Source: Thereva unica (lineage: Eukaryota > Arthropoda > Insecta > Diptera > Therevidae). Taken from it: a DNA stretch of 64,000 nucleotides. The stretch spans positions 1,962,001-2,026,000 of the forward strand of contig OX465281.1 in assembly GCA_949987705.1 (NCBI GenBank). The letters run 5' to 3'. Under the pieces are notes generated by a model. It was not told the DNA's origin and ran no database searches. It saw nothing but the letters and a program-made list of their open reading frames with translations. Below, in pieces: positions 1 through 9,599 of the stretch. The translations under genes were made by a program, and so were the position numbers. Position 1 is the stretch's first letter; each line of letters begins with the position of its first letter.

Positions 1-268
1 AGTCGATTTATCGTCAGTCCGAGCCTGAAGATCTGAATTTCTATTTAGTCTGAAGTTTTCGTTGAGCCATGACCATTTTTGCACAATTCACAACCAGCTA
101 CGCTAAACTGTCGTCTTCGCCTGTGTGTATGTGGGGAATCATGAGGTAACCTGCAGGCCACGGCCTGTCAGGCGGTTGCCTCAAGTCCTCATCCTTCAGT
201 CAGACGGAGTTGAGTAATATGAGGCCTTCATCGGGCCGTGCCTGCCGACCTGGCTTGTAAGTGAATGG
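1..268 (+). repeat. Inverted-repeat element family A, copy 1 (cut by window edge)
   Basis: This stretch matches the inner and right part of the element at 35969-36369. Both share TTTATCGTCAGTCCG near the start, CAACCTGCTACGCTAAA-like sequence, AATTATGAGGT-like sequence, GGCCTGTCAGG and a final CCTGCCGAYCTGG block. The left terminal repeat lies outside the window and the right one (expected GGCCTGCCGGCGGCC) is eroded here. It has no coding capacity and is most likely a non-autonomous DNA element. Confidence 0.6.
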
Positions 269-389
269 CGCCCTTCTTACGTATTCGGAAAGCTTCTTTA
301 AAATTTTTAAGTTTAAGCTTTAGTTTTACTCATACGAGGGTTTAGATTTTGTTGTTGCCTTTGCTTCATATTTCAGGAAATTTTGTTGG

Positions 390-515
390 TGACTGTGAAA
401 GCTGTTATTTAACATCTTCAGTAGACCGGTTCTCGTTCGATTGCAGAGGTCAAGCAGCATTGGGCGTGATTAGTACTCAGTTGGGGGACCGCGTAGAAAA
501 ACGGCACCATCGCAG
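390..515 (+). repeat. 5S rRNA-derived repeat, copy 1 (plus strand)
   Basis: The segment from CCGGTTCTCG through AAGCAGCATTGGGCGTGATT to AGTTGGGGGACCGC follows the body of insect 5S rRNA, including the internal control region around the AAGCAGC and TAGTACT blocks. The 5' and 3' ends differ from a functional 5S gene and the last stem is lost. Three further copies are at 18172-18362, 33672-33752 and 40452-40650, all minus. It is a 5S pseudogene or the head of a 5S-derived SINE. Confidence 0.7.
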
Positions 516-529
516 CTAGTACTCGCATA

Positions 530-1357
530 ACTCGCCGAAATGCTCAATTTTGTTAGCCCCTTATTCCCATACCGGATGGTACTTATCGTTAGATGTACCT
601 TGTGGACCTCAAAGGGCAATCCACAGTAGATCCGCTGGCCGTAATTTTGGTAATATATCTTGGGTGTCGGATTAGAAGGCCCATTGTTCTTGTGTTGTAA
701 TTGTTCTGAGCAGGTTTCTAGTGCGTTCCACTTTTCTAGCAGGAAGTGGATCCAAATAGTGTTTTTAATCTCGCCTATTTCACTCGTAACCCCCTCCAAG
801 CTCCGGACAGACCCTGTTAAATACGGCAATCGACTATAATTCGAACAGTTCTCAGGTTTAAACCACCAGAAACCATTCCATTTGTGGGCTACAAAAAACA
901 AAACTCTTCTCAAGACGACAATATATCATTGAACGAACGTGTTACCAGTTTCGTAGTGCCGGCAAATGTTTGGTCCGCTTTGTTCCTAATTTGTTTTTAT
1001 TTCCTAAGTAGCTCGCGCAGTCATCCTGTTCGAAGCCAAATGAAGCGAGACAAATCCGTCAAAGCTGGATCTTCACAAATATCAACGACGTCACCGGCTG
1101 CGCCGTTGTTTTTTCTACATTAACCTAATCAAGTTGAAAGAGACAACAACAACAATAGAAGAACGATATTTCATCGGCCTAACTAACACAAGCAATTGAA
1201 ACACGCACACAAACAGAAAAACTACAAATTCCCAAAAAAACTAAAAAAAATTAAAAATCGTTGAAAAACATTGAAAATGTCGAGTAAACTCAAAGCGATT
1301 AAAACATTTTTTGCCTTGAAGTTGGTTGCAATTCAGATAATTTGAAAGAAGTTTTTT
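530..1357 (+). promoter_or_regulatory. Upstream region of the EcR-B1 exon
   Basis: No gene is recognisable in this stretch. From about 1137 to 1320 it becomes A-rich and purine-rich with CAA repeats, a texture common in long insect 5' UTRs. Whether this part is transcribed depends on where the B1 start site lies. If the TATA-like box at 1358 is used it is promoter; if an upstream start is used it is 5' UTR. Short reading frames at 884-1123 and 470-913 look like chance. Confidence 0.4.
1277..1345 (+). other. Possible upstream ORF in the EcR-B1 leader
   Basis: An ATG in good context (GAAAATGTC) opens a 22-codon frame ending in TGA at 1345, about 130 bases before the EcR start. It would act as a leader ORF only if transcription begins upstream of it; the TATA-like box at 1358 argues against that. 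The peptide resembles nothing I know. Confidence 0.2.
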
Positions 1358-1365
1358 TATATAAG
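1358..1365 (+). promoter_or_regulatory. TATA-like box upstream of the EcR-B1 start
   Basis: The sequence TATATAAG lies 116 bases upstream of the first ATG of the EcR-B1 exon. Usual TATA spacing would put initiation near 1385-1395 and leave a short leader. A GA-rich run (GAGAAGGAGAGAG) follows immediately and could be a GAGA-type site. This is an inference from sequence only; no initiator match is clear. Confidence 0.35.
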
Positions 1366-1473
1366 TTGAGAAGGAGAGAGTCCTAGTTTAGAGAAGGACA
1401 GAAACAGTTCGGTTAAGGGACTTGGCGCCAGGAAAAAACAAGTTTAGTGTTTCTAGTGTCTTATAAGCGTAAA

Positions 1474-1798
1474 ATGATGAAGAGACGTTGGTCGAATAAC
1501 GGTGGATTCGCATTGCGCATGCTGGAAGAATCCTCATCAGAAGTGACATCCTCCTCAGCTGGTCTGGTGATGCCTTCTGGTATGACAATGTCACCGACAT
1601 CGCTCGGCTCGCCCGATTACGCCGAGCAGGAGCTGTGGCTCTACGATGAGCCAGCGTACACGCACCAGCATAGTGTTATAACGACTGTGAACGGATGTAC
1701 AACGATTCCTGCCCAAACAATTATACAGCTGCCGTCTATGCAGACAACCATAAATCATCATACGCCGCGAAGTGATTCGGCGAACTCGATTTCATCAG
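1474..1798 (+). CDS. EcR: Ecdysone receptor, B1-isoform first coding exon (5' part of gene)
   Basis: EcR is the nuclear receptor that, as a heterodimer with Ultraspiracle, binds ecdysteroids and switches on the moulting and metamorphosis cascade in the nucleus. This exon encodes the B1-specific N-terminal A/B region, which carries a transactivation function. It reads [11 protein letters not shown], then [11 protein letters not shown] (about residues 20-30), [36 protein letters not shown] and PAQTIIQLP, and ends [14 protein letters not shown]. These blocks occur in the same order in Drosophila EcR-B1. The exon stops after the first base of the last Gly codon (phase 1) at a GTAAGT donor, the same place as in Drosophila, where RDDLSPSSSLNGY follows in the common exon. 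The piece is about 108 residues, roughly half the Drosophila B1-specific region, because the Gly/Gln-rich linker is missing. Two adjacent ATGs (1474, 1477) could start translation; MM is usual in other flies. The DNA- and ligand-binding exons are not in the window. Confidence 0.95.
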
Positions 1799-1804
1799 GT
1801 AAGT
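1799..1804 (+). other. EcR: 5' splice site of the EcR-B1 exon
   Basis: The sequence TCAG|GTAAGT is a full-consensus donor directly after the SISSG codons. Reading through it gives unrelated sequence, and the exon end is phase 1, as in known fly EcR genes. Confidence 0.93.
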
Positions 1805-2120
1805 TGAGACATAAAAAAAGTTTATTCAAAATCATGGTTTCTTCACTCCCTGGCCTTAATTGCAGCTCGTTGATTTGCAGCAGCCCTTTCAATAGATCGA
1901 TCTTAAGTGGAGACGTCCTGCCAAGCCTCAATTTTCCCGTGACGCGACTCGCCCTGCGCGCGCAGCTAAACGTCACTCGCTTCAATTTCCGGAAAATTCA
2001 CTTTCCCTTCGCTGTGTTAACTTTCAGCCGCTCTTATGAAACCTGACCGCATTTTACAATTCGCCCGGTCTTGAGGCAACGCGTAACGCCAATGGAATTT
2101 CGGTCAATGCGCGGTGTGCG

Positions 2121-2140
2121 CTGTTGTTGTTGTTGTTGCT
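2121..2140. repeat. (GTT)n microsatellite
   Basis: Five or six GTT units shortly after the EcR-B1 exon. Confidence 0.8.
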
Positions 2141-2994
2141 TTTCTGGTCGGTGGTTTGCTTAACCCAAAAAGATCGTAAAATTCGCACTTATGACAATTG
2201 AAATTCATTAAACTGTCGCCAATCTCCTCCTAGCACAGTGCCCACCTTCAACCTTCCTTAGCCGCTTGCGCATGCGCGGGGAGCTGCTGCTGCCGTTTAA
2301 ACCCTGCTCTCGCGGCGAGACTTGAGTTTGCGCGTTGATGTTGTGTTGCTGAAAGGAGTCTTAAATGCGCGCGCGCAGAGCTGCCCAGGTGACTCTCGAA
2401 AGTGGGTCAGGCCTGACGCAATTTTCGTCAGCAGAGCCACCCCCCCGCCCCTTGGGCAATTGCACACACCATTTCAGATCTGAAAGCAAAACAAAATGGA
2501 AATGGATTCTTTGACAGCAGTGCCGGGACCCTGCGTGCCTGCGCGCACTTTCGCATGCGCACGCATTGGTGCCGCCGGCGTCTGGCTGTGGGCGAACTGT
2601 TGCCAGATTAGCGATCGTGGACCGACGGTTTCGTAGTTTTCGGTGCGTGCTGTTAATGACCTTATTAGTTTCTCTTTTTTCGCCAATGGCTTAGGTGCAT
2701 TTTTGGTGATAATGCTATCTTTTCCTTGAGTGCATTGTTGGGGATTACCGACTGTGAGTAACAGCTTCGGTTTGGGTCCGCTTTTGGCTGGGGAAGGCCA
2801 GCTTAACAGTGGGTGAAAATTGTAAGTGCTACCTGGCTAAAAATACCTTCGAAAATCGCCATATCGCGACCTAATTACTGCTTGTGTAATCAGTCGAGTT
2901 TTTGGAGTCGATTATCCCAAAGGGGGGAAAATCTCCCATTGAAATCACCTATGCGTCATTTTTAGGCCTATATAGTGTGATAAGTAAGTTTAGG

Positions 2995-3055
2995 GTTCCA
3001 GTGGACTCTGTTTTGCGCGATACCTCTCAGTTCTGACCAGGATATCCCATTAAAT
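2995..3055 (-). mobile_element. Scrap of non-LTR retrotransposon family B
   Basis: The run GTGGACTCTGTTTTGCGCGA followed by CTCTCAGTTCTGACCAGGAT matches, nearly base for base, 54753-54800 inside the nested retroelement insertion at 54690-54975. In that copy the minus strand encodes the C-terminal end of a non-LTR reverse transcriptase (NRVRWRATVSALCP). Only the last 20 or so codons survive here. Confidence 0.55.
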
Positions 3056-6000
3056 AGCATTAGCTGAGTTCTACCTGGGTTGACTACCACACAGCAGTAT
3101 GTATGTATGCTAACTTTGTACAGGTATTCTCACTGATCACTTGATGGCATGATCACTTTAGGAAACATTCCTGGCACCATTATCACTATTTCGTCTGCGT
3201 ATACTCCTATCTTAGTTCCTCTCTTCTACATCTAACCAGCTTTGGTAGTATACTATTTATCAGTACTAGCTAAGGTGGAGACCACTCCTCTTTGTAGCGC
3301 GCCTTTTTTGACGTATTTGGTTCCCATCTTGCTTCGCAAATCTGCTTGGAGTATTCTCGAGCTCAATACATCGATCCGCCATTACCTGAGGCTTGCTTTT
3401 ACGTTTGGGACTATGGGAGATTTTAAAATCGCCTCTGTGAATTCGTTGTTAAAGGCGCCGTATATGTTTAAAAAAGCTGCCAGGATATATTTTGGTTTTT
3501 TAATGTAAGGTCCTTTCGATAGTTCCAATCCCCTTACGCAAATGTCTGTCTCACTAAGTACCTCTGAAATAGGCATGTTTAGCTGATTACTGTAAAGTCG
3601 CATCTCTACTGATTGGCAGAAGGAAGAGACGATGGCATTTTCCAGTGTCTTAATACCCTCGACACATGCACGTGATTATAACGAAAATTCGTCATTAATA
3701 ACGAATATGTAACCTCATAGTGACTCATTAATGACGAACTTCATGCATGAAGAATATTATTGCGAATCGGCCAATAGTATTTAAATGTAGATGACTCGCC
3801 CCCGCCTCCAACCCACAGGAACGTAACTGAGTCAGACGCAGGTTCTAACCTTGATCTCCAGCCATAGTATTCCTAAATCTAGTAATTTAACATACGCAGC
3901 ATGCCATGCTAGTACATGGTAGTACATTTTGTAATAGGTGCTAACGAACTTCGCACGTTGACGACTTAGCTGAAAGATCGGCAGATGACAACACGATCCA
4001 TGGATCGTTGTGAACTCTTATTAAACACCTTAAACCAGCGAAACAAGCACCCTTGGACGTTTAAATCTAGTAGTGTTAGTATAGGCGTTTTTTCAGAAAG
4101 AATCTGTGGTATTAACATGCGAGGATCAATGATCTTTCCTTAGTGGAGTTCAAAAGATTCTAACTCTTTTCCTACTCTTGACACCTCAACTAAGCCCGCC
4201 AATGAAAGCTCAGCTTAGAAACGATTTGGTGATCTAGAAAACGTGTTCTTCTACCCTGAACGACATTAGGCCGTGTGAGAGAAGATGTCTTCGGTTAAGA
4301 ACAAACAACGCATGTGTAGAGTATTTTGGATCGCCATTAATCTGTACCAATGAAGCGTGTTAGCAAGAAGTTTGAACCAGCGAATCTTGTCTGCCCAACT
4401 AAAGCAACACTGTCCCAAGTAGTGGCAGCCAGATTCCAAGGCAACATTGAGCAAAACCCAAATATAAATTCCAAATTTTCTAGCACCAATCGCTGACAGC
4501 CCGCAAATCAATCATCGCCAGAGGCAGAGTTGGCAAATCTCCATCCGTCCCACCGGTTGGTTGTAGATCGCCGCGATCGAGTTCGGTACAACACCCTTTG
4601 ATGCTCCTCAATTGTCGATGTTTGGCCGGCGGCCTTACATAACTCGGCTGCGCGTGCGTACCTTGAAGGCGAGTGAAATTCCGCTCAAGATTTTTCTCCG
4701 ATTTTTGTTGCCAAGGTCTAGAAAGTGAAAAGCGACGCGTGTGACAGCGCGCCGAACTATTGGGAGAACGCATGGAACTAGACTGCCCCTCGCCGTCCTC
4801 CGATCGTGCCAGAACTAGAAATGTGTTCGGTTTTTTACGATGGGCCCGGGTCGTTAGCTGCCGGGTTTATAGTCAACCGGATCAGCGGCGATGGAATGCG
4901 CTGGGCGGGCGCTGCGGAGAAGAAAGTTTCTCGTGGATTAACGACTTTTAGCGCCCAATTAAAAATTCAAAATGTGATCGACGACGACGATTTTTCGGCG
5001 GCTCTTCTTCGCCGTCGCGTCACCATTGATCCGCGCTTCCTCCGGCTCTTCGCGCTTGCGTTGACCTGGAAAATTTCTGATGAATTTCTTCGCCGGCTTT
5101 CTCCACTTTGTTTCGGCGGCGGCGCCATCTTTGTATTACGATCTCGTGTGTGTGTGCGGTGTGGATATTATGTGATAAAATTTTTGCCGTTTTTTCGAGC
5201 CGGAGAAGGAAAGTTTTGGAAGATGCCAAAAAAGCGAAAATCGCTGAAAAGTGTTGAAAGTGAAAGCGAACTTGAGAAAAGACTTGGATCGAGACTTTTG
5301 GTTTCATTATGCGCGGCCGGGCGATGTGTGGAAAATTTTGATTCGGATTAGCGTTTCGGATCGTATGCTAAAATGTAGTTTTATGACATGGGAGACAGCA
5401 CGGTGCGGAGAAATGGTGTTTGTCAATGCTCCGTGGTGAAAGGGGGCGTGTTGGAGCGGATTGGCGAGTCTAGGAGCGAGTTTTGCATTTTTTAGCGTTT
5501 TTTCTTCGGAATAGAAACATTTGTATACAATGAATGAAAAGCGAAATGAGTTTGTACGCATTCACACCGTCATAGCTTTAATGAATCGGGCGCATATGTT
5601 ACCCATTTCATTGCTGTTGCGTGTTGTTTATTACTGAAACGAGGTGGTATGCAATAGAGAGGGCAACAGCAAATCGTAGTTAGCAGTTTATACATTATTA
5701 AAGCATTTCAACGTTTTCCCTTCATCAAATCGCTTAATCAAATTTGTTGATCTTAAAATCAGCCCTGGCCGTCTCTGGCTGGGCGATAGAACTATAAAAG
5801 CAGCAGTGTAGGAGGCAAACAGGAAGCAATGAACAGAAACAAACAGAATCCACTCTCTGCCCAAATATTCGCAAACGTTAGTCCAAACAGCAGAAAGGCA
5901 CATGAGAACGGTTCCGGGAAAATCGATAGGCGCCTTTTAGCGAATTTCCGAATACAAGGAAACTTTTGGGCTGTTCTAGTATTTTACGTTGGAGGCAGAT

Positions 6001-6615
6001 GGAATTTGGATTTTTCATTAAGTTTTAATTTAAAAGACTCGAAAATATGTGATTATTGAAGAGAATGTATCAGAAGTGTATAATTTCTTTAACGATGTTT
6101 TCCGTTGCCATAAACATGCAAGTGTTGCGGACAATATTTGACGGACGATGAATTTGGCTCCGTCTACCATCTCAACATCACAATCGGCTGGGCAAGGTCT
6201 AATACCCCAACACCCGATACAAAACCACCAGGTTGTGGAAACCTCGGAGGAGAAACTCTGGGAAGAAATGCTTCCTCTATCGCCATTACAGGCGGAGTTG
6301 TGCCCCTAAAACCACCACTCCAATACTTGTGCCCCTAAAACAATCTCCCAACCCAGAATGGCACTTACAAACTGCTCCCAATATGAAACAGACAAACCTC
6401 AAGGCATGTCATGAAGGCTGCCTTGGCGGTGCTTCAAAAAGGGTTTGTCTCGAACAACCTAGATGTAGCTCTTCCACCACCAGGAAAATGCCAGGGGGGG
6501 GGGGTAGGGTGGTGAAATCCGGCGATCTAGGGGACCTCACGAAACTGAAGACCAATACAAAGACAATTGAACTGGAAAAATCCGAAAACAGAACCCTTGT
6601 TTTTCGGCGCGTACC

Positions 6616-7020
6616 GCACTTACATGAGGCAGTACATTTGTCCCTTACACGATTATAAATTGTAATGGTTCAAAAATTATGTTCTACTGCTATATGAGTG
6701 TGTATCGAGATAAACAGGAAGAGATATGATTGCAAATACGTAGTGGAGAGATGTGGGTTTCTTTCTTACTTCTTTTGAGGCAGTAAGATTTCCAACTTGA
6801 AATGAGGCGAGATGGGATTATAAAATATAAATATACATCGTAGAGGCAGAGGCTTCTAACTCTTTTACTCTCTTACCTCCGAGGCAATTGAATACATATT
6901 AGAATCAAACACGTAAAAAACATCTCGCCTCATTTGAAGAATGACAAAATTGTATTGTACTGGCTCAAAAGAAGAAGAAGGTACCCCTTACAAACTCATT
7001 CTATAATCGTGTCTTATCCA
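6616..7020. repeat. About 400-bp non-coding repeat family C, copy 1
   Basis: It matches 47066-47463 along its length: CTTACATGAGGCAGTACATT and TGTCCCTTACACGAT at the left end, TACTGGCTCAAAAG and CTTACAAACTCATT at the right. Inside is a good inverted repeat (AATGAGGCGAGATG at 6801 against CATCTCGCCTCATT at 6921). The two ends share ACACGATTATA in inverted orientation. It is probably a non-autonomous DNA transposon with worn termini. Confidence 0.6.
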
Positions 7021-7760
7021 AACTAATATGACGGATATCTCAAGGAATATATTACCCTCGAACACATGAAGCCTATGGAAACCACGGTGGCTGATAACGA
7101 TGCCCCTCCCCTCCCCTCAAATTCTAAATCAGCCACGGTACCCCAGTTAGAACAACAATCTAATTGGAACAATCTAATTCCCGGGCCTCACCAATCTCAG
7201 TTCAATAATGTTCAGTTCAATCCACACAAGTGGCTTCACCAGCTAAAGTCCAGTTCATGCTCAGTTAGTGCTTGAAATTACTGTTGCTTTTTCGCCAGGA
7301 GTTAGAAACGCTAAAGCTATATTGGAATTGCATTCCATTATCCCAGTGGAATACTGTCGTTTGAACGAGCTTTTTCGTTTGACTTCAGTTCGAGTTCAGT
7401 TGGGCGAACTGAGGTCTGTTTTATTCTTAGTTGAATATGTGCGTACTAAGGTTGTTTTAAAGTTCAATTCACCAATTTGCTCGAACTTGCGCAGTTCAGC
7501 CGCTGAAGCCGGGGCCAATCACAGTCTGTATTTCCGAATTCTTACATTCTACAACATCCAAGAATCCAAAGGCAGGGTTAATCGCCTTGTCATTTCCTAC
7601 GCTCCTGACTCCTCGTAATCTGAAACCTCTTCTATCTATCGAACTAAGTTTACTACTAGACATTTCACCATGACCAACGTTAGCTGGGCCTCCACATAAA
7701 GAAAAGATCGAGCCCCTTGCAGATTTCGTTTTTGCTTTCACCTCATCCACTGCCACAAGT

Positions 7761-8196
7761 ACCCCGTTTATGACTAGGTCGAAAAGTTGAGTCGAGATTG
7801 AGTTGAAATTTCGACCACCGTATATAATGTTGAGTTGAGTTCACTTTGGGTTGAAATAGAGTTAAATTGACATCAACACATAACCTCAAATTTTTGTATA
7901 AAATTCTCATTTATGCATACGTAAAAATTCAGAACGAAATAATTTATTTTTCCTGTACCAGAAACAACATCGAACACAAAACTAACGCCGAATGCGGACT
8001 TCACGGATAGTAAATAAACAAGAAAAATGTCACTTCAACTCAATTTCAACTCACCCTCGTATATGAGGTGAAATATCAACGCGATCCAGATAGAAGAGCT
8101 GAGTTGGATTGAGTGGACCCAGTTTCAACTCAACATCCGTTTATGACTGGGTTGAACCCGGGTTGAACTTGGGTTGAACCTAGTCATAAACGGGGT
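7761..8196. mobile_element. Inverted-repeat element (MITE-like), 19-bp perfect termini
   Basis: ACCCCGTTTATGACTAGGT at 7761-7779 is perfectly inverted at 8178-8196. If flanking bases are counted, the terminus is TACCCCG on both sides. Subterminal regions are rich in GAGTTGA/TCAACTC direct and inverted repeats, and a near copy of the terminus (CGTTTATGACTGGGTTGA) sits at about 8139. It has no ORF of note. A clear target-site duplication was not seen. Confidence 0.75.
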
Positions 8197-8209
8197 AAAA
8201 GTAGGGTTT

Positions 8210-9520
8210 CCAACCTGAATCGCCTTCGAATATGTTTTATTTTTTAACCATATTACATAACCCATGATCCATAATGCATTGTTCTTCTTGCCTCCTCCCC
8301 GATCCCGATCTCTCCAAAAAATCACACGAGCTTCGTCAGTCCTGTCCGCGGCCATCATCGCGACTTTTCGAAAACAAATTCAAATTTTCCACTTTCCCAA
8401 AAGTCCGAAATTTCAGCATTTTCCTTCTTTTCTTGAAAAATCACGATGAAAATCTTTTCGCTTTGGGCATTAATTTCCTGTGCTGTCACAACAATAGCCG
8501 GAAAACATCATAGCTGAACAATACCCCTCCCCACCCCCCTCCATGTCAGAAGAATGATCAAAAAAATGCCGAACCTCGCCGCGTCTGTGTCACGAGCGCG
8601 AGGCGAAGCACGTGGGCGTTTGTAGGTAAAAAACAGAATCTTTTAGTTTAGTTTAGCCCCGAAAATAGCTCGATCCGCGCCGATAAAAAACTCCCCCTGA
8701 CCCCAATAAAAAAATCGAGTCGAAAATTCCGAAATTGTCTCTGGTGCCGACCTTAAACTTGGACGCGTCGCGCGAATCGAATGAAGCGCGCAGTTCCTCC
8801 TCAAAATGAGGCGGCCCAGCACAGGTGCGAGATCCGCACCTGAGAGAAGACAAAACGACAATTGCGCATCGGACTTAAGAATTGGATCGGTGCTGAACCG
8901 AAATATTTACAAAAATAAAATAATCAGCGCCGCCAGTCGGCGGCAGGGGGCAGCACTGGCACAGGGTAAAGGGGGGCCGTGCTGCCACAACTGTGATGAT
9001 AGAAGGCGCGTATCAAATTCAATTCAAATTTAAATAGAGCCGCGCCAAAGTCACGCGGCCATTTCTAGGTTAATGACACTGACACAGTGCGCCCGTCCAT
9101 GTGTGTGTGAGTGAGTGAGTCGGTGAGCTGCGCACGCAGCAATATCGATCGTACGTGGGCATGTCACGTGTGTGTTTCTAGAGCGTTGCCATTGCGATGA
9201 AATTTTTCGCCAATAGCAAAAATTGTTTTCGGGGCCATCGGGGGCGGGGGTGCAGAAAAGTGTTTAGGAATGAAAATTTTTTTTAGACATATTTATCGCC
9301 CTATTTTCGTGGAGCTGATAATTGGAGCAAGCTCGTCTGGCCGCCCTCCCTCCGCAGGTAGTACCCCGCGATTCGGATCTGGTCTGGTGGCCTTCTTACC
9401 CAAATTAGTCTGTCGTCTACTCCGGTGTTTGCTTTAAGAATTTCTGAATATTTTTCGTGTTCCTTTTTCAAAAAAAAACTTAAACAAACAAAACCGAGAA
9501 TCGTTTGAACGCCGATAGTA
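8210..9520. other. Intron stretch without recognised genes
   Basis: It contains runs of C and G (for example 8520-8545 and 9240-9250), a CG-rich interval at 8570-9060 with several short open frames on both strands, and a GTGTGTGAGTGAGTGAGT run near 9101. The sequence AGGTTAATGACAC at 9067-9079 loosely resembles an inverted ecdysone-response half-site pair. Nothing here resembles a protein. Confidence 0.35.
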
Positions 9521-9529
9521 AATTCGATT

Positions 9530-9592
9530 TTTCTTCTTCTCTTTGCAGGTAAGCGTCATCGCCGCACTCCGTTTGAGCACGGACACGTGAGT
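9530..9592 (+). other. EcR: Candidate recursive-splice (ratchet) site with short RS-exon
   Basis: A pyrimidine tract (TTTTTCTTCTTCTCTTTGCAG) ends in AG at 9548 and is joined directly to a 5' splice site, GTAAGC, at 9549. A second good donor, GTGAGTAG, begins at 9587, so 9549-9586 would be a 38-base exon if the first donor were ignored. An acceptor fused to a donor is the signature of zero-length exons that shorten long fly introns stepwise. It lies 7.7 kb from the B1 exon on the same strand. Confidence 0.5.
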
Positions 9593-9599
9593 AGAGATA

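Larger units (their letters stand above)
1805..6610. other. Intron stretch without recognised genes
   Basis: It contains a (GTT)n run at 2121-2140, a retroelement scrap near 2995-3055, and a GC-rich block at about 4500-5460 with many CG dinucleotides and short open frames on both strands. None of those frames resembles a known protein. The GC-rich block could be regulatory DNA or an old repeat. Around 3690-3750 there are short palindromes (TCGTCATTAATAACGA). Confidence 0.4.

Noticed and set aside
390..515. Functional 5S rRNA gene
   Set aside because: The 5' start and the 3' closing stem do not match 5S, and no T-run terminator follows at the right place.
1799..2046. Continuation of the EcR frame past the donor
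   Set aside because: After SISSG the frame reads [10 protein letters not shown] and unrelated sequence. The GTAAGT and the phase agree with known EcR splicing, so the exon ends at 1798.
4806..5351. 181-codon open frame in the GC-rich block
   Set aside because: No domain, overlaps equally long frames on the other strand, and the local richness in CG lowers stop-codon frequency. It is best seen as chance.
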